NCBI GenBank assembly: GCA_024233215.1
Contig: JACKPW010000003.1
Coordinates: 310,001-374,000, forward strand
DNA from: Verrucomicrobiales bacterium
GTDB lineage: Bacteria; Verrucomicrobiota; Verrucomicrobiia; Limisphaerales; J093
Direction of reading: 5' to 3'
Length of the DNA stretch: 64,000 bases
In this document: one piece after another, positions 25,401-34,582 of the stretch
Position numbering within the stretch: the stretch's first letter is position 1
How the letters are laid out: every line of letters starts with the position of its first letter
Translations under genes and position numbers: made by a program
Notes under the pieces: generated by a model
What the model saw: only the letters and a program-made list of their open reading frames with translations
Told to the model about the DNA's origin: nothing
Databases searched by the model: none

Positions 25401-27038
25401 CTATTCCGCACGCTTCCACTCGAGCCCGCCCACGAACACCGCCGCCTTCACCGCCACGTCCACGCGTGCCGTGGTTTCCGGTTGATCGCGCAGGAGCACG
25501 CTGTCCAGGCGTCGCTTCTCCCGCACGCCGGGAAGCTCGCTCTCGTCCGAGCTGCGGAATTCGATCCCACCAACGACCTCGCCGCCGGCGTCCCGGTAGG
25601 TCAATTCGAGCACCACGCTGCGCAAGGGGCGGTCGGCAAGGTTCTGCAGCTCCACCCGGGCACGGTCGAATGGAACCTCCGGGATGATGCTGTGGACCCG
25701 TGCGACGACGGGTTCGTCGCCGTTGTAGGCGAGCGGGCGCTCCGTTTCCGGGGTGCCCGGACCGGGTTTGAGCGGCAGGTCGGCAAACTCGAACTCGAGC
25801 CGGTCCTGCGGAGCCGGCAGACCCGCCAGCATGATCTGCGCATGCAGGGAACTGACCCGGGTGACCCCCCGAAAGGCATGCCACAGACCCACCACCTGTT
25901 CCGCCTCCATCAACCGGGGGTTGGCCCCGGTCGGAATGCTCCAGCGACCGCCATAAGGATCTGCGAGGTCCGTGCCATCCGGTGCCTGGGCCCGGATCTG
26001 CTGCAACCCGTCGAAACCACGGATCCACGTTTTCCGCAGGCTGTCGGGAATGCCCACGCCCGTCAGGCGCAGCGTGATCTCCGCGGTGGCATAGGAACTG
26101 GTCGGAGTGACCAGCACCGCCGCCAACAGGAACGGGCCGGCAAACGCCACCGGCTCGTCCCGGGTGCCGCGCTCAAACTTGAGCTGACGGCCGTCGTAGC
26201 GCGGGGTCCATCCGATCTGCCGCCCCACTTCCTCGATCACCTCCAGCCGCGTCCCCCGACGCGCGGGCAACGTGACCTTCCGCCCGGTGGTGGCGGTGTA
26301 GATGCTCGGGCTCACCGCCAACCCCAACGGCTCCAGTTGGGCCTCCACCACCGCCCGGGCGTCGTCGGGGAGCGTGGCGAAATCCACGGTCCAGGATTCG
26401 GTCCACGCCGTCAGGCGGCCGGCCGGCAGGTCATCTTCGACACCCGGGTCCGCCATGGCGGGCGTGGGGGTGTCGCCCGGGTCCGCGTTCGCCACCGGCC
26501 CGGTTGAGCCCGTTGAACCCGATGCGACAGCGGCCGGTGGCGGGGTGGCGGGCGGGTTCCAGGGAAGTTCGCCCCCCCCCGGAACCGCCGGGGCACCCGC
26601 TTGAGAACCCGCTCCGGGAGTCGTCGATGCGGCCTCCGGTGTCAGGGGCGTCCCGGTTTCCCACGGTTTCCAAAACCACAGCCCCGCACCTGCGACGGCG
26701 AGCACAAGTCCCCCCGCCAACAAGGTTGCCGAACCGGATCCTGCTTTGCGCTCACCCCACCCCTCGCTCCCGGCTCCGAGCGGGTCGTCCGCCGAACCGG
26801 GGGGACCGTCTCCCAACCCCGCCCGGTCCACGGCTGCGCAGACCTTGCCCGCCATGGGGGTGGGGAGGGAGGCCGTTTCCCAGGCCGTGGGCAGGGAACC
26901 GTCCTCCGCCGCTTCCGGCGACGCCGGGATGCGGACATGGGCCTGGCAGAGGGGACACTGGATGACCGTGCCCCCGCACCCGGGCTCAGCCTTGAGATGC
27001 TGGCCGCATTTGCTGCAGGAGAATCTGAGTTCGTTCAT
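25401..27038 (-). CDS. Zinc-ribbon membrane protein with large exported domain
   Basis: 545 residues from the ATG at 27038 (MNELRFSCSKCGQHLKAEPGCGG). The N-terminal ribbon has CSKC and CPLC pairs. A linker and one membrane span ('ATLLAGGLVLAVAGAGLWFW') follow, then a Pro-rich segment and a ~350-residue extracytoplasmic region. That region includes 'LEVIEEVGRQIGWTPRYDGRQLKFERG', reminiscent of secretin/TonB short N-terminal (STN-like) repeats, and two beta-rich segments. It precedes the paralogue at 23925 in the same direction (51-bp gap), so they likely form an operon. Function unknown. Confidence 0.72.
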   Translation of the reverse strand: MNELRFSCSKCGQHLKAEPGCGGTVIQCPLCQAHVRIPASPEAAEDGSLPTAWETASLPTPMAGKVCAAVDRAGLGDGPPGSADDPLGAGSEGWGERKAGSGSATLLAGGLVLAVAGAGLWFWKPWETGTPLTPEAASTTPGAGSQAGAPAVPGGGELPWNPPATPPPAAVASGSTGSTGPVANADPGDTPTPAMADPGVEDDLPAGRLTAWTESWTVDFATLPDDARAVVEAQLEPLGLAVSPSIYTATTGRKVTLPARRGTRLEVIEEVGRQIGWTPRYDGRQLKFERGTRDEPVAFAGPFLLAAVLVTPTSSYATAEITLRLTGVGIPDSLRKTWIRGFDGLQQIRAQAPDGTDLADPYGGRWSIPTGANPRLMEAEQVVGLWHAFRGVTRVSSLHAQIMLAGLPAPQDRLEFEFADLPLKPGPGTPETERPLAYNGDEPVVARVHSIIPEVPFDRARVELQNLADRPLRSVVLELTYRDAGGEVVGGIEFRSSDESELPGVREKRRLDSVLLRDQPETTARVDVAVKAAVFVGGLEWKRAE

Positions 27039-27167
27039 GAAGGTCCGGAAACCGCCCTGAATGTGTGGGCGAAGAATACCCCAAGCCGGAAGGCGAGGCA
27101 ACGGGGTCGGCGCGTCACCAACGAAGGCCCCTTCCCGCCCCGGTCGGACTTGCGCTACGCTGCCGGC

Positions 27168-28307
27168 GTGTTCGACCTGCTAAAGACCGATGCCACCTCG
27201 AAGGCCCGCCTGGGTCGCCTGACCACTTCGCGCGGAGTGATCGACACGCCGGTCTTCATGCCGGTCGGCACCCAGGCCAGTGTCAAGGCCCTGGACCCGC
27301 GGGAACTCCGCGAAATGGGGACGCAGATCCTCCTCGGCAACACCTACCACCTCAGCATCCGCCCCGGCATGGAGATCATCCAGGCCGGCGGCGGCCTGCA
27401 TTCGTTCATGGGCTGGGACGCTCCGATCCTCACCGACAGCGGCGGGTTCCAGGTCTTCAGCCTGGCGAAGATCCGCAAGGTCCGCGCCCACGGCGTCGAG
27501 TTCCGTTCGCACCTCGACGGTTCCCCGCTCTTCCTAGGCCCCAAGGAATCCATGGCAATCCAGCGGCAGCTCGGGTCCGACATCGCGATGGTGTTTGACG
27601 AGTGCCCGCCCCACGACGCCCCGGCGAAGGAGCAGAACCTCGCGGTGGAGCGCACGATTCGTTGGGCCCGTGAATGCCGGGAACAACCCCGCGCGGAGGG
27701 GCAGTTCGTGTTCGGCATTGTCCAGGGGGGCGCCGACCCGGCCCTGCGCGAGCATTGCGCGAAGGAGATCGTGGGGATGGACTTCGACGGCCACGCCATT
27801 GGCGGCGTGAGCGTGGGCGAACCCGAACCGGAGATGATGAAGGCGGTGGAATTCACCGAACCCTTCCTGCCGGCGAACAAGCCGCGCTACGCGATGGGAC
27901 TGGGCACGCCCGCGCAACTGGTGGAACTGGTGGCCCGCGGGGTGGACATGTTCGACTGCGTGCTGCCGACGCGGGTGGCACGCAACGGCACGGCCTTCAC
28001 CAACCGGGGGACCTTCGCGATCAAGGGGGGCGCGTGCAAGGCGGAGTTCCGTCCGATTGAGGAGGGCTGCACCTGCTTCGCCTGCCGCCAGTTCACGCGG
28101 GCCTACATCCGCCACCTGCTCAATGTGAACGAGATTCTCGGGCTGCGGCTGGTGAGCATCCACAACAGCCATTTCTACCTGCACGTCATGGCGGAGATCC
28201 GGCGCCACCTCGCGGCGGGCACGTTCGAGGAGTTCCGTCGCGGGTTCATCGCGAACTACGTGCCCACCAGCCGGGTGCTGGCGTCGCGAATGGTCGGGGC
28301 GGAATGA
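27168..28307 (+). CDS. tgt: Queuine/7-cyano-deazaguanine tRNA-ribosyltransferase
   Basis: 379 residues. It exchanges guanine-34 for preQ1 in tRNAs for Asp, Asn, His and Tyr. General-acid motif 'LTDSGGFQVFSL' (Asp90), substrate loop 'GIVQGG', nucleophile region 'DMFDCVLPTRVARNG' and zinc site 'CTCFACRQFTRAYIRHLLNVNE' are all present. Length matches bacterial Tgt. The frame stays open far upstream, but the homologous start is the GTG at 27168 (VFDLLKTDATSKARLG), since the upstream part is antisense to the zinc-ribbon gene. No queA neighbour is in view. Confidence 0.96.
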   Translation: MFDLLKTDATSKARLGRLTTSRGVIDTPVFMPVGTQASVKALDPRELREMGTQILLGNTYHLSIRPGMEIIQAGGGLHSFMGWDAPILTDSGGFQVFSLAKIRKVRAHGVEFRSHLDGSPLFLGPKESMAIQRQLGSDIAMVFDECPPHDAPAKEQNLAVERTIRWARECREQPRAEGQFVFGIVQGGADPALREHCAKEIVGMDFDGHAIGGVSVGEPEPEMMKAVEFTEPFLPANKPRYAMGLGTPAQLVELVARGVDMFDCVLPTRVARNGTAFTNRGTFAIKGGACKAEFRPIEEGCTCFACRQFTRAYIRHLLNVNEILGLRLVSIHNSHFYLHVMAEIRRHLAAGTFEEFRRGFIANYVPTSRVLASRMVGAE

Positions 28308-28477
28308 TCCGTGGCGGCGCACCAGCGCAACGGCACAGGCGTCATGACCGGGAATTCGCCGGACTGTTGCCGGGCGAATCGGACACGGGCGAATCGGACA
28401 CTTGCCGGCTTGACGGGGCGGTGTTACTTTGCGCTCCTTGTTTCGATCATTGAATAGACTGATTGATTAACGTGAAC

Positions 28478-29188
28478 ATGAAGAAACTGTTAGTCCTGGC
28501 CGCCGCCGTGGCAATCGGCGTGCCGGCGTTGATGGCGGGAGCCGAAGTGACCGGCAAGATCACGCTCAAGGGCACGCCGCCGAAAGAAATCCCGATTGGC
28601 TTGGATCCTCTCTGTGGCCGGCTGCATTCGGAACCCGTGACCACCCAGCACTACGTGGTGGCGAGTGATGGCGGGCTGAAGGATGTGTTCGTCTACATCA
28701 AGGAAATCCCGGGCGGCAAGACCTACACCCCGGCCGCGGACGCCAAGACGCCCGAGCTGGACCAGGAGAAGTGCCTCTACACGCCCTACGTCTCCGGCGT
28801 GATGGTCAACCAGCCGTTCATCATCAAGAACTCCGATCCCCTGATGCACAACGTCCATGCCACCCCGAAGGTGGAGGGCAACAAGGAGTTCAACGTCGGC
28901 CAGCCGGTCAAGGGCATGGAATACAAGGCCAGCTTCGCCAAGCGCGAGGTCCTGCTGCGCTTCAAGTGCGACGTCCACGCCTGGATGTTCGCCTATGTGG
29001 GTGTGATGGATCACCCGTGGTTCGCGGTGACGAACGAGAAGGGCGAATACAAGCTGCCGCCCGACCTGCCGCCCGGCGAATACACCCTCGTGGCCCTGCA
29101 CCGCAAGGCCGGCGAGTCGACCCAGAAGATCACGGTTGCCGACGGGGACAAGAAGGCCGTGAACTTCACCATGGAAGTGCCCAAGTAG
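28478..29188 (+). CDS. Exported cupredoxin-like protein
   Basis: 236 residues. The signal peptide MKKLLVLAAAVAIGVPALMAGA sets the start at the ATG at 28478. The body reads as a cupredoxin-like beta barrel: 'YTPYVSGVMVNQPFIIKNSDPLMHNVHATPK' carries a His in the usual copper-ligand loop and 'LLRFKCDVHAWMFAYVGVMDHPWFAVT' holds C-x2-H-x3-M, a typical type-1 Cu pattern. A carboxypeptidase-regulatory-like repeat (GEYKLPPDLPPGEYTLVALHRKAG) closes the protein. Just upstream of ctaA-ctaB, it likely serves the respiratory chain, perhaps as a copper donor or electron carrier. A strong terminator follows. Confidence 0.75.
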   Translation: MKKLLVLAAAVAIGVPALMAGAEVTGKITLKGTPPKEIPIGLDPLCGRLHSEPVTTQHYVVASDGGLKDVFVYIKEIPGGKTYTPAADAKTPELDQEKCLYTPYVSGVMVNQPFIIKNSDPLMHNVHATPKVEGNKEFNVGQPVKGMEYKASFAKREVLLRFKCDVHAWMFAYVGVMDHPWFAVTNEKGEYKLPPDLPPGEYTLVALHRKAGESTQKITVADGDKKAVNFTMEVPK

Positions 29189-29214
29189 GCGACGGCACTG
29201 ACATTGGATCGAAC

Positions 29215-29248
29215 ACCGCCGGGGCGGGCCTGCCTCCGGCGGTTTTTC
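29215..29248 (+). terminator. Rho-independent terminator
   Basis: accgccgg (29215-29222) pairs with ccggcggt (29236-29243), followed by TTTTT. It lies 27 bp after the cupredoxin-like gene and 14 bp before the ctaA start, separating the two transcripts. Confidence 0.85.
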
Positions 29249-29261
29249 GTGATCCCCCCGC

Positions 29262-30332
29262 GTGACCCGCTCCCCGCACAATCCCGCCCTGACCGCTTAT
29301 GCGTGGCTGACCGCCCTCGCCACGCTCATCCTGATCTGCTTTGGTGGCCTCGTCACCAGTCATGGGGCCGGACTGGCCGTGCCGGACTGGCCGAATTCCT
29401 ACGGCTACAACATGTTCGCGTTCCCGCTGTCGCAGTGGTTGTTCGTGGACAACGAGTTCGCTGGGAACGGCATTTTCTACGAACACAGCCACCGGCTCGT
29501 GGCTTCAGGGGTCGGACTCATGACGGTCCTCCTGGCGGTCTGGCTCTGGTTCAAGGAACCCCGCCGCTGGATGCGCGTGCTGGGGATTTGCGCCGTGCTG
29601 GCAGTTATCGCGCAGGGCGTTCTCGGCGGATTGCGGGTAACGCTGCTGAGCAACACCCTGGGATGGATTCACGGGGCGGTGGCCCAGAGTTTCCTTTGCC
29701 TGGTGGTCACCATTGCCCTCTGCCGGACCCGCCGCTGGCAGGACCTCGCCACGCGCCCCGCTGGCGAAGGCCGGGCTGTCAAGGTCGCTCTGGTGACCTC
29801 GATCAGCCTCATCTTTCTGCAGCTCGTTCTCGGTGCCGCGATGAGGCACCGGCACGCCGGACTCGCAGTGCCCGACTTTCCGCTGGCCTACGGCGAATGG
29901 TGGCCCGCCACCGACGCCACGGCGATCACGCGCTACAACCGCCTGCGACTCGAGGAGCGGGCCGCCAACGATCTGGAGGCCTTGGACATTCATCTCCACA
30001 TGGCCCATCGTCTCAACGCCCTTCTGGTCCTGGCGGCGGTGACCACCACGGTCACACTGATTCTGCGCCGGGAACCCGGCAAGGGGCCGCGGCGGGGCGC
30101 CTCGATCTGGCTTGCGTTGGTGTTCGTCCAGGCCGGACTCGGCATCTGGACGGTCTGGTCCAACAAGGCCGCCGACATTGCCACCGCCCACGTTGCCGTG
30201 GGCTCGACGGTGCTCGCGCTGGGGGTCGCGCTGGCATTGATCGCGTTTCGGCGGTACGCGCCCGGTCGGATCGACATGAGCGCCGACGTCAGCGCCGGAG
30301 CCGCACGACCGTCAGGGCCGCTACCGGCATGA
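29262..30332 (+). CDS. ctaA: Heme A synthase (CtaA/COX15)
   Basis: 356 residues with eight hydrophobic segments arranged as two four-helix halves. Family features: 'LVTSHGAGLAVPDWPNSYGYNMF', 'EHSHRLVASGVGL' (His ligand), 'GAAMRHRHAGLAVPDFPLAYGEWWP', 'LHMAHRLNALLV' and 'TAHVAVGSTVLA' (His). It oxidises heme O to heme A for cytochrome c oxidase. It starts with GTG at 29262, which gives the usual cytoplasmic N-terminus. CtaB lies 11 bp downstream, forming the usual operon. Confidence 0.94.
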   Translation: MTRSPHNPALTAYAWLTALATLILICFGGLVTSHGAGLAVPDWPNSYGYNMFAFPLSQWLFVDNEFAGNGIFYEHSHRLVASGVGLMTVLLAVWLWFKEPRRWMRVLGICAVLAVIAQGVLGGLRVTLLSNTLGWIHGAVAQSFLCLVVTIALCRTRRWQDLATRPAGEGRAVKVALVTSISLIFLQLVLGAAMRHRHAGLAVPDFPLAYGEWWPATDATAITRYNRLRLEERAANDLEALDIHLHMAHRLNALLVLAAVTTTVTLILRREPGKGPRRGASIWLALVFVQAGLGIWTVWSNKAADIATAHVAVGSTVLALGVALALIAFRRYAPGRIDMSADVSAGAARPSGPLPA

Positions 30333-30342
30333 GGTTCATCCA

Positions 30343-31257
30343 ATGAAAGTTCAGGTCCAAACCCACCCGCAAGCCGGCGCCACGCCCGTCCCGGAAGTCA
30401 GAAGCCTGGCAGGCGACCTCAGCGAGTTGGTGAAGGCACGTCTCACCACGCTGGTTCTGCTGACCACGCTGGTGGGCTTCTGCATGGGCAGCTCGAACGG
30501 CATCCGGGTTGGTCTTCTAACCTGGACCCTGCTGGGAACCACCTTGCTGGCCTGCGGGGCGGCGGCGCTCAACCAGGTGTTCGAGCGGCGGCTCGACGCC
30601 CTCATGCTCCGGACCCGAAACCGCCCGTTGCCGGCGGGCCGCCTTGATCCGCGGGTGGCCGCCCTCGGCGGGGCCTTGGCCGGAGTGGGGGGCATCGTCC
30701 TGTTGGCCGTCGCCGTGAATCCCCTGGCTGCGACGGTCGGCGCCGCCACCCTGCTCTCGTATCTGTTTGTCTACACGCCCCTGAAAACCCGGGCCACGGT
30801 CAACACCCTGGTGGGCGCGGTGCCGGGGGCGCTGCCGCCGGTGATCGGCTGGGCGGCGGCGCGCGGGGAACTGGGACTCGCGGGCTGGTCGTTGTTCCTG
30901 CTGCAGTTCTTCTGGCAAATCCCCCATTTCCTGGCGATTGCCTGGCTTTACCGACAGGACTACGCTCGGGCGGGCCTGCGGATGATGCCGGTGCTTGACC
31001 TGACCGGCGCCCAAACCGGCCGGCACGCCATCGCGCATGCCGGCGCCCTGTTGCCGGCGAGTCTGCTGCCGGTTGCTCTTGGACTGACGAGCGGCGTCTA
31101 CGGCGTGGGCGCCTTCGTGGCGGGGGCGGCGTTTCTCTGGCTGACCCTCCGGTTTGCCCGCGAACGGACGGATGTCCAGGCCCGCCAGCTCTTCCTCGGT
31201 TCCGTGATCTACCTGCCCGTCGTCCTGGGGTTGATGGTGTTCACGCGGATCCCGTGA
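30343..31257 (+). CDS. ctaB: Protoheme IX farnesyltransferase (heme O synthase)
   Basis: 304 residues, UbiA prenyltransferase family, about nine membrane helices. The Asp-rich motif 'NQVFERRLDALMLRTRNRPLPAG' (N-x3-D-x2-M-x-RT-x2-RP) and the second loop 'YTPLKTRATVNTLVGAVPGALPPVIGW' are diagnostic of CtaB/COX10. It adds a farnesyl group to heme B, giving heme O for CtaA encoded just upstream. Confidence 0.95.
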   Translation: MKVQVQTHPQAGATPVPEVRSLAGDLSELVKARLTTLVLLTTLVGFCMGSSNGIRVGLLTWTLLGTTLLACGAAALNQVFERRLDALMLRTRNRPLPAGRLDPRVAALGGALAGVGGIVLLAVAVNPLAATVGAATLLSYLFVYTPLKTRATVNTLVGAVPGALPPVIGWAAARGELGLAGWSLFLLQFFWQIPHFLAIAWLYRQDYARAGLRMMPVLDLTGAQTGRHAIAHAGALLPASLLPVALGLTSGVYGVGAFVAGAAFLWLTLRFARERTDVQARQLFLGSVIYLPVVLGLMVFTRIP

Positions 31258-31335
31258 GCCCTGTCCAGGCCATGGGGGACAGCCGTGGAGGCCCTTCCGC
31301 CACGGCGTCCTTCGGACGGAGCCCGACTCACCGGC

Positions 31336-31569
31336 TCAAAGCTGGAACTCGGCAATGACCCGGTGCTGCTCGCGCCGGCGAAACACCGCGTCCGGATCCT
31401 TCAGTGACGCCACGGCCTCCAGCATCAGCCGCCAGCCGTCATCCGGAGTTCCCGGCGGAGCCTCGGAAAACCAGTCCGGCGCCACCGGCAGGTCCAGGGC
31501 GTAAGGCGAGTCGAGGGACAGTCCGGTGAACTCAGGTTCGGTTCCCCAGGGCTTTTCGGAGTCGCTCAT
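31336..31569 (-). CDS. Small hypothetical protein overlapping a nucleotidyltransferase gene
   Basis: 77 residues from the ATG at 31569 (MSDSEKPWGTEPEFTGLSLD). It is acidic, rich in Pro and Trp, with no family recognised. The start lies 38 bp inside the 3' end of the nucleotidyltransferase gene, so translation is probably coupled. By position it could be the partner in a toxin-antitoxin-like pair, though it does not look like a known antitoxin (no DNA-binding helix seen). Confidence 0.55.
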   Translation of the reverse strand: MSDSEKPWGTEPEFTGLSLDSPYALDLPVAPDWFSEAPPGTPDDGWRLMLEAVASLKDPDAVFRRREQHRVIAEFQL

Positions 31570-32071
31570 GCAGTTCAGGATTGCCGTGCCGCAGAAAGAC
31601 CTCGCGGACCGCCGGGGATTCGGGGTCCAGATCGGCCACCCGGGCCAGCGTGACGATATCCGCAAAGTCCTTGTCCGCACGGTCGCAAGGGCCGTGACGG
31701 AGGGCATGCAGTTTCAGGGCAATGAGGTGTTCAATCGAAGGAACGCGCGCCTGGATGCCCAAGGCGGGGCGGGTGGTTGAGTCCTGCCAAAGGCGGCTGA
31801 AAGTGTCAGCGCCAACGAGCATGAGATCCAACCGCCACGAGACGCCGTAGGGGGGGGAAAACTGCGCGAAATGGTCCGCCTCATGGCAGCATCGAAATCC
31901 CTCCTCTACCAGCAGCTGTTTCCAATCTCCCCGTTCGTCGACCGGGATCAGGAGGTCGACATCCAGGGTGGCGCGGGGCTCGCCGTAGGCGTTGACGGCT
32001 TGTCCCCCGATCAGAAGGTGGCGAAGGCCCTGTCCTGTGGCCTTAGCGTGAATGACTTCCACCGGAAACAC
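31532..32071 (-). CDS. Nucleotidyltransferase, AbiEii/DUF6036-like
   Basis: About 179 residues. The NTase signature 'LLIGGQAVNAYGEPRATLDVDLLIP' has GG, then D-x-D; 'SIEHLIALKLHALRHGPCDRADKDFADIVTLA' is the typical C-terminal helix with a conserved Lys/Asp pattern. Relatives include AbiEii toxins of type IV systems and uncharacterised nucleotidyltransferases. All possible starts are GTG (32128, 32071, 32062); I use 32071. It overlaps the downstream small gene by 38 bp. Confidence 0.75.
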   Translation of the reverse strand: MFPVEVIHAKATGQGLRHLLIGGQAVNAYGEPRATLDVDLLIPVDERGDWKQLLVEEGFRCCHEADHFAQFSPPYGVSWRLDLMLVGADTFSRLWQDSTTRPALGIQARVPSIEHLIALKLHALRHGPCDRADKDFADIVTLARVADLDPESPAVREVFLRHGNPELHERLRKALGNRT

Positions 32072-32155
32072 GGCGATACTATGCCCCCCCGACGATCCAC
32101 GGCACAACTCTCCAGATAAGCCGGTCACCGGCCAACGGCCTCCGGGGCACCCAGG

Positions 32156-32722
32156 TTATCCGTTCACACCACACACCAATGGCTTTAGCCACCGGCGGGC
32201 GAGCAGGAGTGGAATGGCGCCAAGCACGCCGAAGCCACAGTCGATCAGGCGCCACCACCAGGGGATGCCCCGCAAGCCGCCCAGGATCAAGGCGTAAGGG
32301 ATCACCAGGGCGCAGGCAATCAGTCCGCAGTCGAAAAGTGACCGGTTGCGGACCGGATCGCGCCAGGCCGGCACGAACAACAGGGCAATGATGAAATGTC
32401 CGAACGCCAGCCAGTCGCCGCCATACGCCATGAACGGCCAGCACTCGTTGGTCTGGCTCACCCCTTCCCGCACGCGCAACAGCCATCCCGCCAGTTCTCC
32501 GCACCAGCCCCCCTCTTCCTGCATTGCTTGCGCATCCACCACCCGCACCAACCCGTCCAGTTCCGATTGAATCGGGATCGCCGTGGCGCCGCTGAGGACG
32601 AGGCCCGCAATGAAGATGCCGACGGCCCATCGAATGCGCCGAATGGTCCCCGTATCATCCCCGGCTGGGGAGGAATCCGGTCGGCCGGGTCGGCCATGGG
32701 GATGGTCGTGAGGTGCTGACAT
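32156..32722 (-). CDS. Hypothetical membrane protein, four transmembrane segments
   Basis: 188 residues beginning MSAPHDHPHGRPGRPDSSPA, a His/Pro-rich N-terminus. Probable spans are 'WAVGIFIAGLVLSGATAIPI', 'GGDWLAFGHFIIALLFVPAW', 'SLFDCGLIACALVIPYALILG' and 'LIDCGFGVLGAIPLLLARRW'. A conserved-looking 'WPFMAYGGDWLAFGHF' connects spans. I do not recognise a named family. It stands alone. Confidence 0.7.
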   Translation of the reverse strand: MSAPHDHPHGRPGRPDSSPAGDDTGTIRRIRWAVGIFIAGLVLSGATAIPIQSELDGLVRVVDAQAMQEEGGWCGELAGWLLRVREGVSQTNECWPFMAYGGDWLAFGHFIIALLFVPAWRDPVRNRSLFDCGLIACALVIPYALILGGLRGIPWWWRLIDCGFGVLGAIPLLLARRWLKPLVCGVNG

Positions 32723-32943
32723 GGGATCGTCGCGGTTTGATCGCTGGGGCTTGGCTGTGACGATTCAACGCCCGCGAAACACACGAAAAGACACGAAAGG
32801 AACCGCTTTGGAAGGCCTCCGATCGGCACCTCCGGTCAAGCGATTGTGCAATCACCGATCGGCAGGCGGCCTTTCTGGCAAAGCTGCCGGTGCTTGTCGC
32901 TCCTTCTGCGCGTTTCGCAGGCCCCTTCACCGAATGGATGCGC

Positions 32944-34404
32944 TCAGGCGTTCGTGCGGATTTCGAGCCCGTAGAGTTGCGCCAGCACTGCGGCGTGCCG
33001 GGCGAAGTCGCCGCAGTAAAGGATCGGGTGGGGGCCCGGATAGACGCTGCAGACGTCCGGCACCTCGTCCAACCTGACCAGTACCCGCGTGGCACATCCG
33101 CCGGTGGGAGGAGAGGTCGGCGAGGACACCACCGAGCCCCGCCAGGCGTCCACGACGGCCTTTCCGCTGTGGTACTTGAACAGCGTGACCGGTTCCCCCA
33201 CCGGCCACTGGACATCCAGCGCCGGGGTCTTCGGGAGTTGATGGAAGAAGGGGCGCAGGTCGTAGGTCGAGTCCTTCGCCGTGGGTCCGTGCAGTTTCGT
33301 GGTGCAGGTGCAGTGGGAGGCGAAGTAGAGGTTCTGTTCCGTGTCGAACTCGGGATTGTGTTGGAAGCCGCCCCGCCCGAACAGGCCGGCTCCGAGCATC
33401 AACGACAGCGTGGCGTTCAGATCATTCTCGCAACCGCACGGGACCAGGTTGCCGTTGTTCCGGGCGAAACTCAGGCACGGCTTGCGATGCTTCAGCATGA
33501 GGCACTCGATGGTGATGGCGTCGGCTTCGTGCCGCTCCATCATCTGCTGCACGGCCACATGCGCCCGGACGGCGTCGATCAACGAGGCTTCCGTGATCTC
33601 GCGTACCTGACGGGCGTCCCGCCGTAGCGAGCGGGCCAGATGTTCCATGTCGGGCGTCACCCGGACCTCATCGAACATGGCGTTGAAATGCTCCGCAGGC
33701 ACACCGTGAACCGGCGTCCGGAAGAACGGTTCCACGTCGTCGGCTTCCTCCTTCAGTCGACCAGAGACTCGCAGCAACCGGCTTTGACCCATGCGCGTGT
33801 GGGTGTGGACGGCGCGCAACCCGCGTTCCAGGGCCGTCCAGTTTTCGATGGAATGGATGTATTGCACGCGCGGTGCGGTGCGGAGGTATTCCGGCGGCAA
33901 CTGATGGTTCGCCCCCACGGGATGGTAGACGATGATCGGGCCCTTGAACCGTTCGAGGACGGGCTTGAGCTTCGCGCTGAAACTGTTCCAGAAGTTGAAA
34001 AGCAGCAGGGCATCGGGTTGAGTTTCCCCGACACTTCCCAGAAATGCGGCGATCCCGGCGTCGGTGCAGAGCGGATGGGATTCAAGCTGGAGGCTGAGAT
34101 CCAGATCGGCGGTCAACTCGCGCAGCCGGGTCTCGAACTTCGCCTGCTGCGCCTCCGGCTCAAACTGGTTGCCCGGCCAGGTGAACCACTGATGCGGTGC
34201 CCAGTTGTCCTCCGCCTTCCCCGCGATCACATCCGCCGCCGGTGGATACAGGAAGGCGCCCCGGATGACAGCCGGCTGCTTCCGGCGGGGGCGGGCATTG
34301 AACCGGGTGTTCTCAGAGGTGGCACAGCCCAGGGGCCAGGTGGCGAGGACCGCCAGGGCGGCGGTGGACTTGAGGAAAGCCCGACGGTCTTGGGGAACGT
34401 TCAT
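32944..34404 (-). CDS. Tat-exported sugar isomerase-like protein (L-fucose/arabinose isomerase fold)
   Basis: 486 residues starting MNVPQDRRAFLKSTAALAVLATWPLGC, which joins a Tat-type RRAFLK motif with a possible lipobox (LGC). The body resembles L-fucose/L-arabinose isomerase-like proteins: 'DALLLFNFWNSFSAKLKPVLERFKGPIIVYHP', 'RAHVAVQQMMERHEADAITIECLMLKHRKPCLSF', 'NDLNATLSLMLGAGLFGRGGF' and 'ASHCTCTTKLHG'. It is divergent from the Gfo/Idh/MocA gene, and both are exported, suggesting a shared extracytoplasmic sugar or cyclitol pathway. Activity not proven. Confidence 0.7.
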   Translation of the reverse strand: MNVPQDRRAFLKSTAALAVLATWPLGCATSENTRFNARPRRKQPAVIRGAFLYPPAADVIAGKAEDNWAPHQWFTWPGNQFEPEAQQAKFETRLRELTADLDLSLQLESHPLCTDAGIAAFLGSVGETQPDALLLFNFWNSFSAKLKPVLERFKGPIIVYHPVGANHQLPPEYLRTAPRVQYIHSIENWTALERGLRAVHTHTRMGQSRLLRVSGRLKEEADDVEPFFRTPVHGVPAEHFNAMFDEVRVTPDMEHLARSLRRDARQVREITEASLIDAVRAHVAVQQMMERHEADAITIECLMLKHRKPCLSFARNNGNLVPCGCENDLNATLSLMLGAGLFGRGGFQHNPEFDTEQNLYFASHCTCTTKLHGPTAKDSTYDLRPFFHQLPKTPALDVQWPVGEPVTLFKYHSGKAVVDAWRGSVVSSPTSPPTGGCATRVLVRLDEVPDVCSVYPGPHPILYCGDFARHAAVLAQLYGLEIRTNA

Positions 34405-34582
34405 GGCCGGAGCTTACCGCAATCCCCCAAAGAACGGAATCCTCTTCACCAGCCGCTTCGCCAGGTGCCCCGCTTCCCAACCGTCCGCTATTGACCGCCG
34501 GCCAGCACGTGGACATGGTCGGCTCATGCAACACCACCCGCCTGCAAGTGCCCTGCCCCGGACCGCCGCGTCGCGTCTGCGG

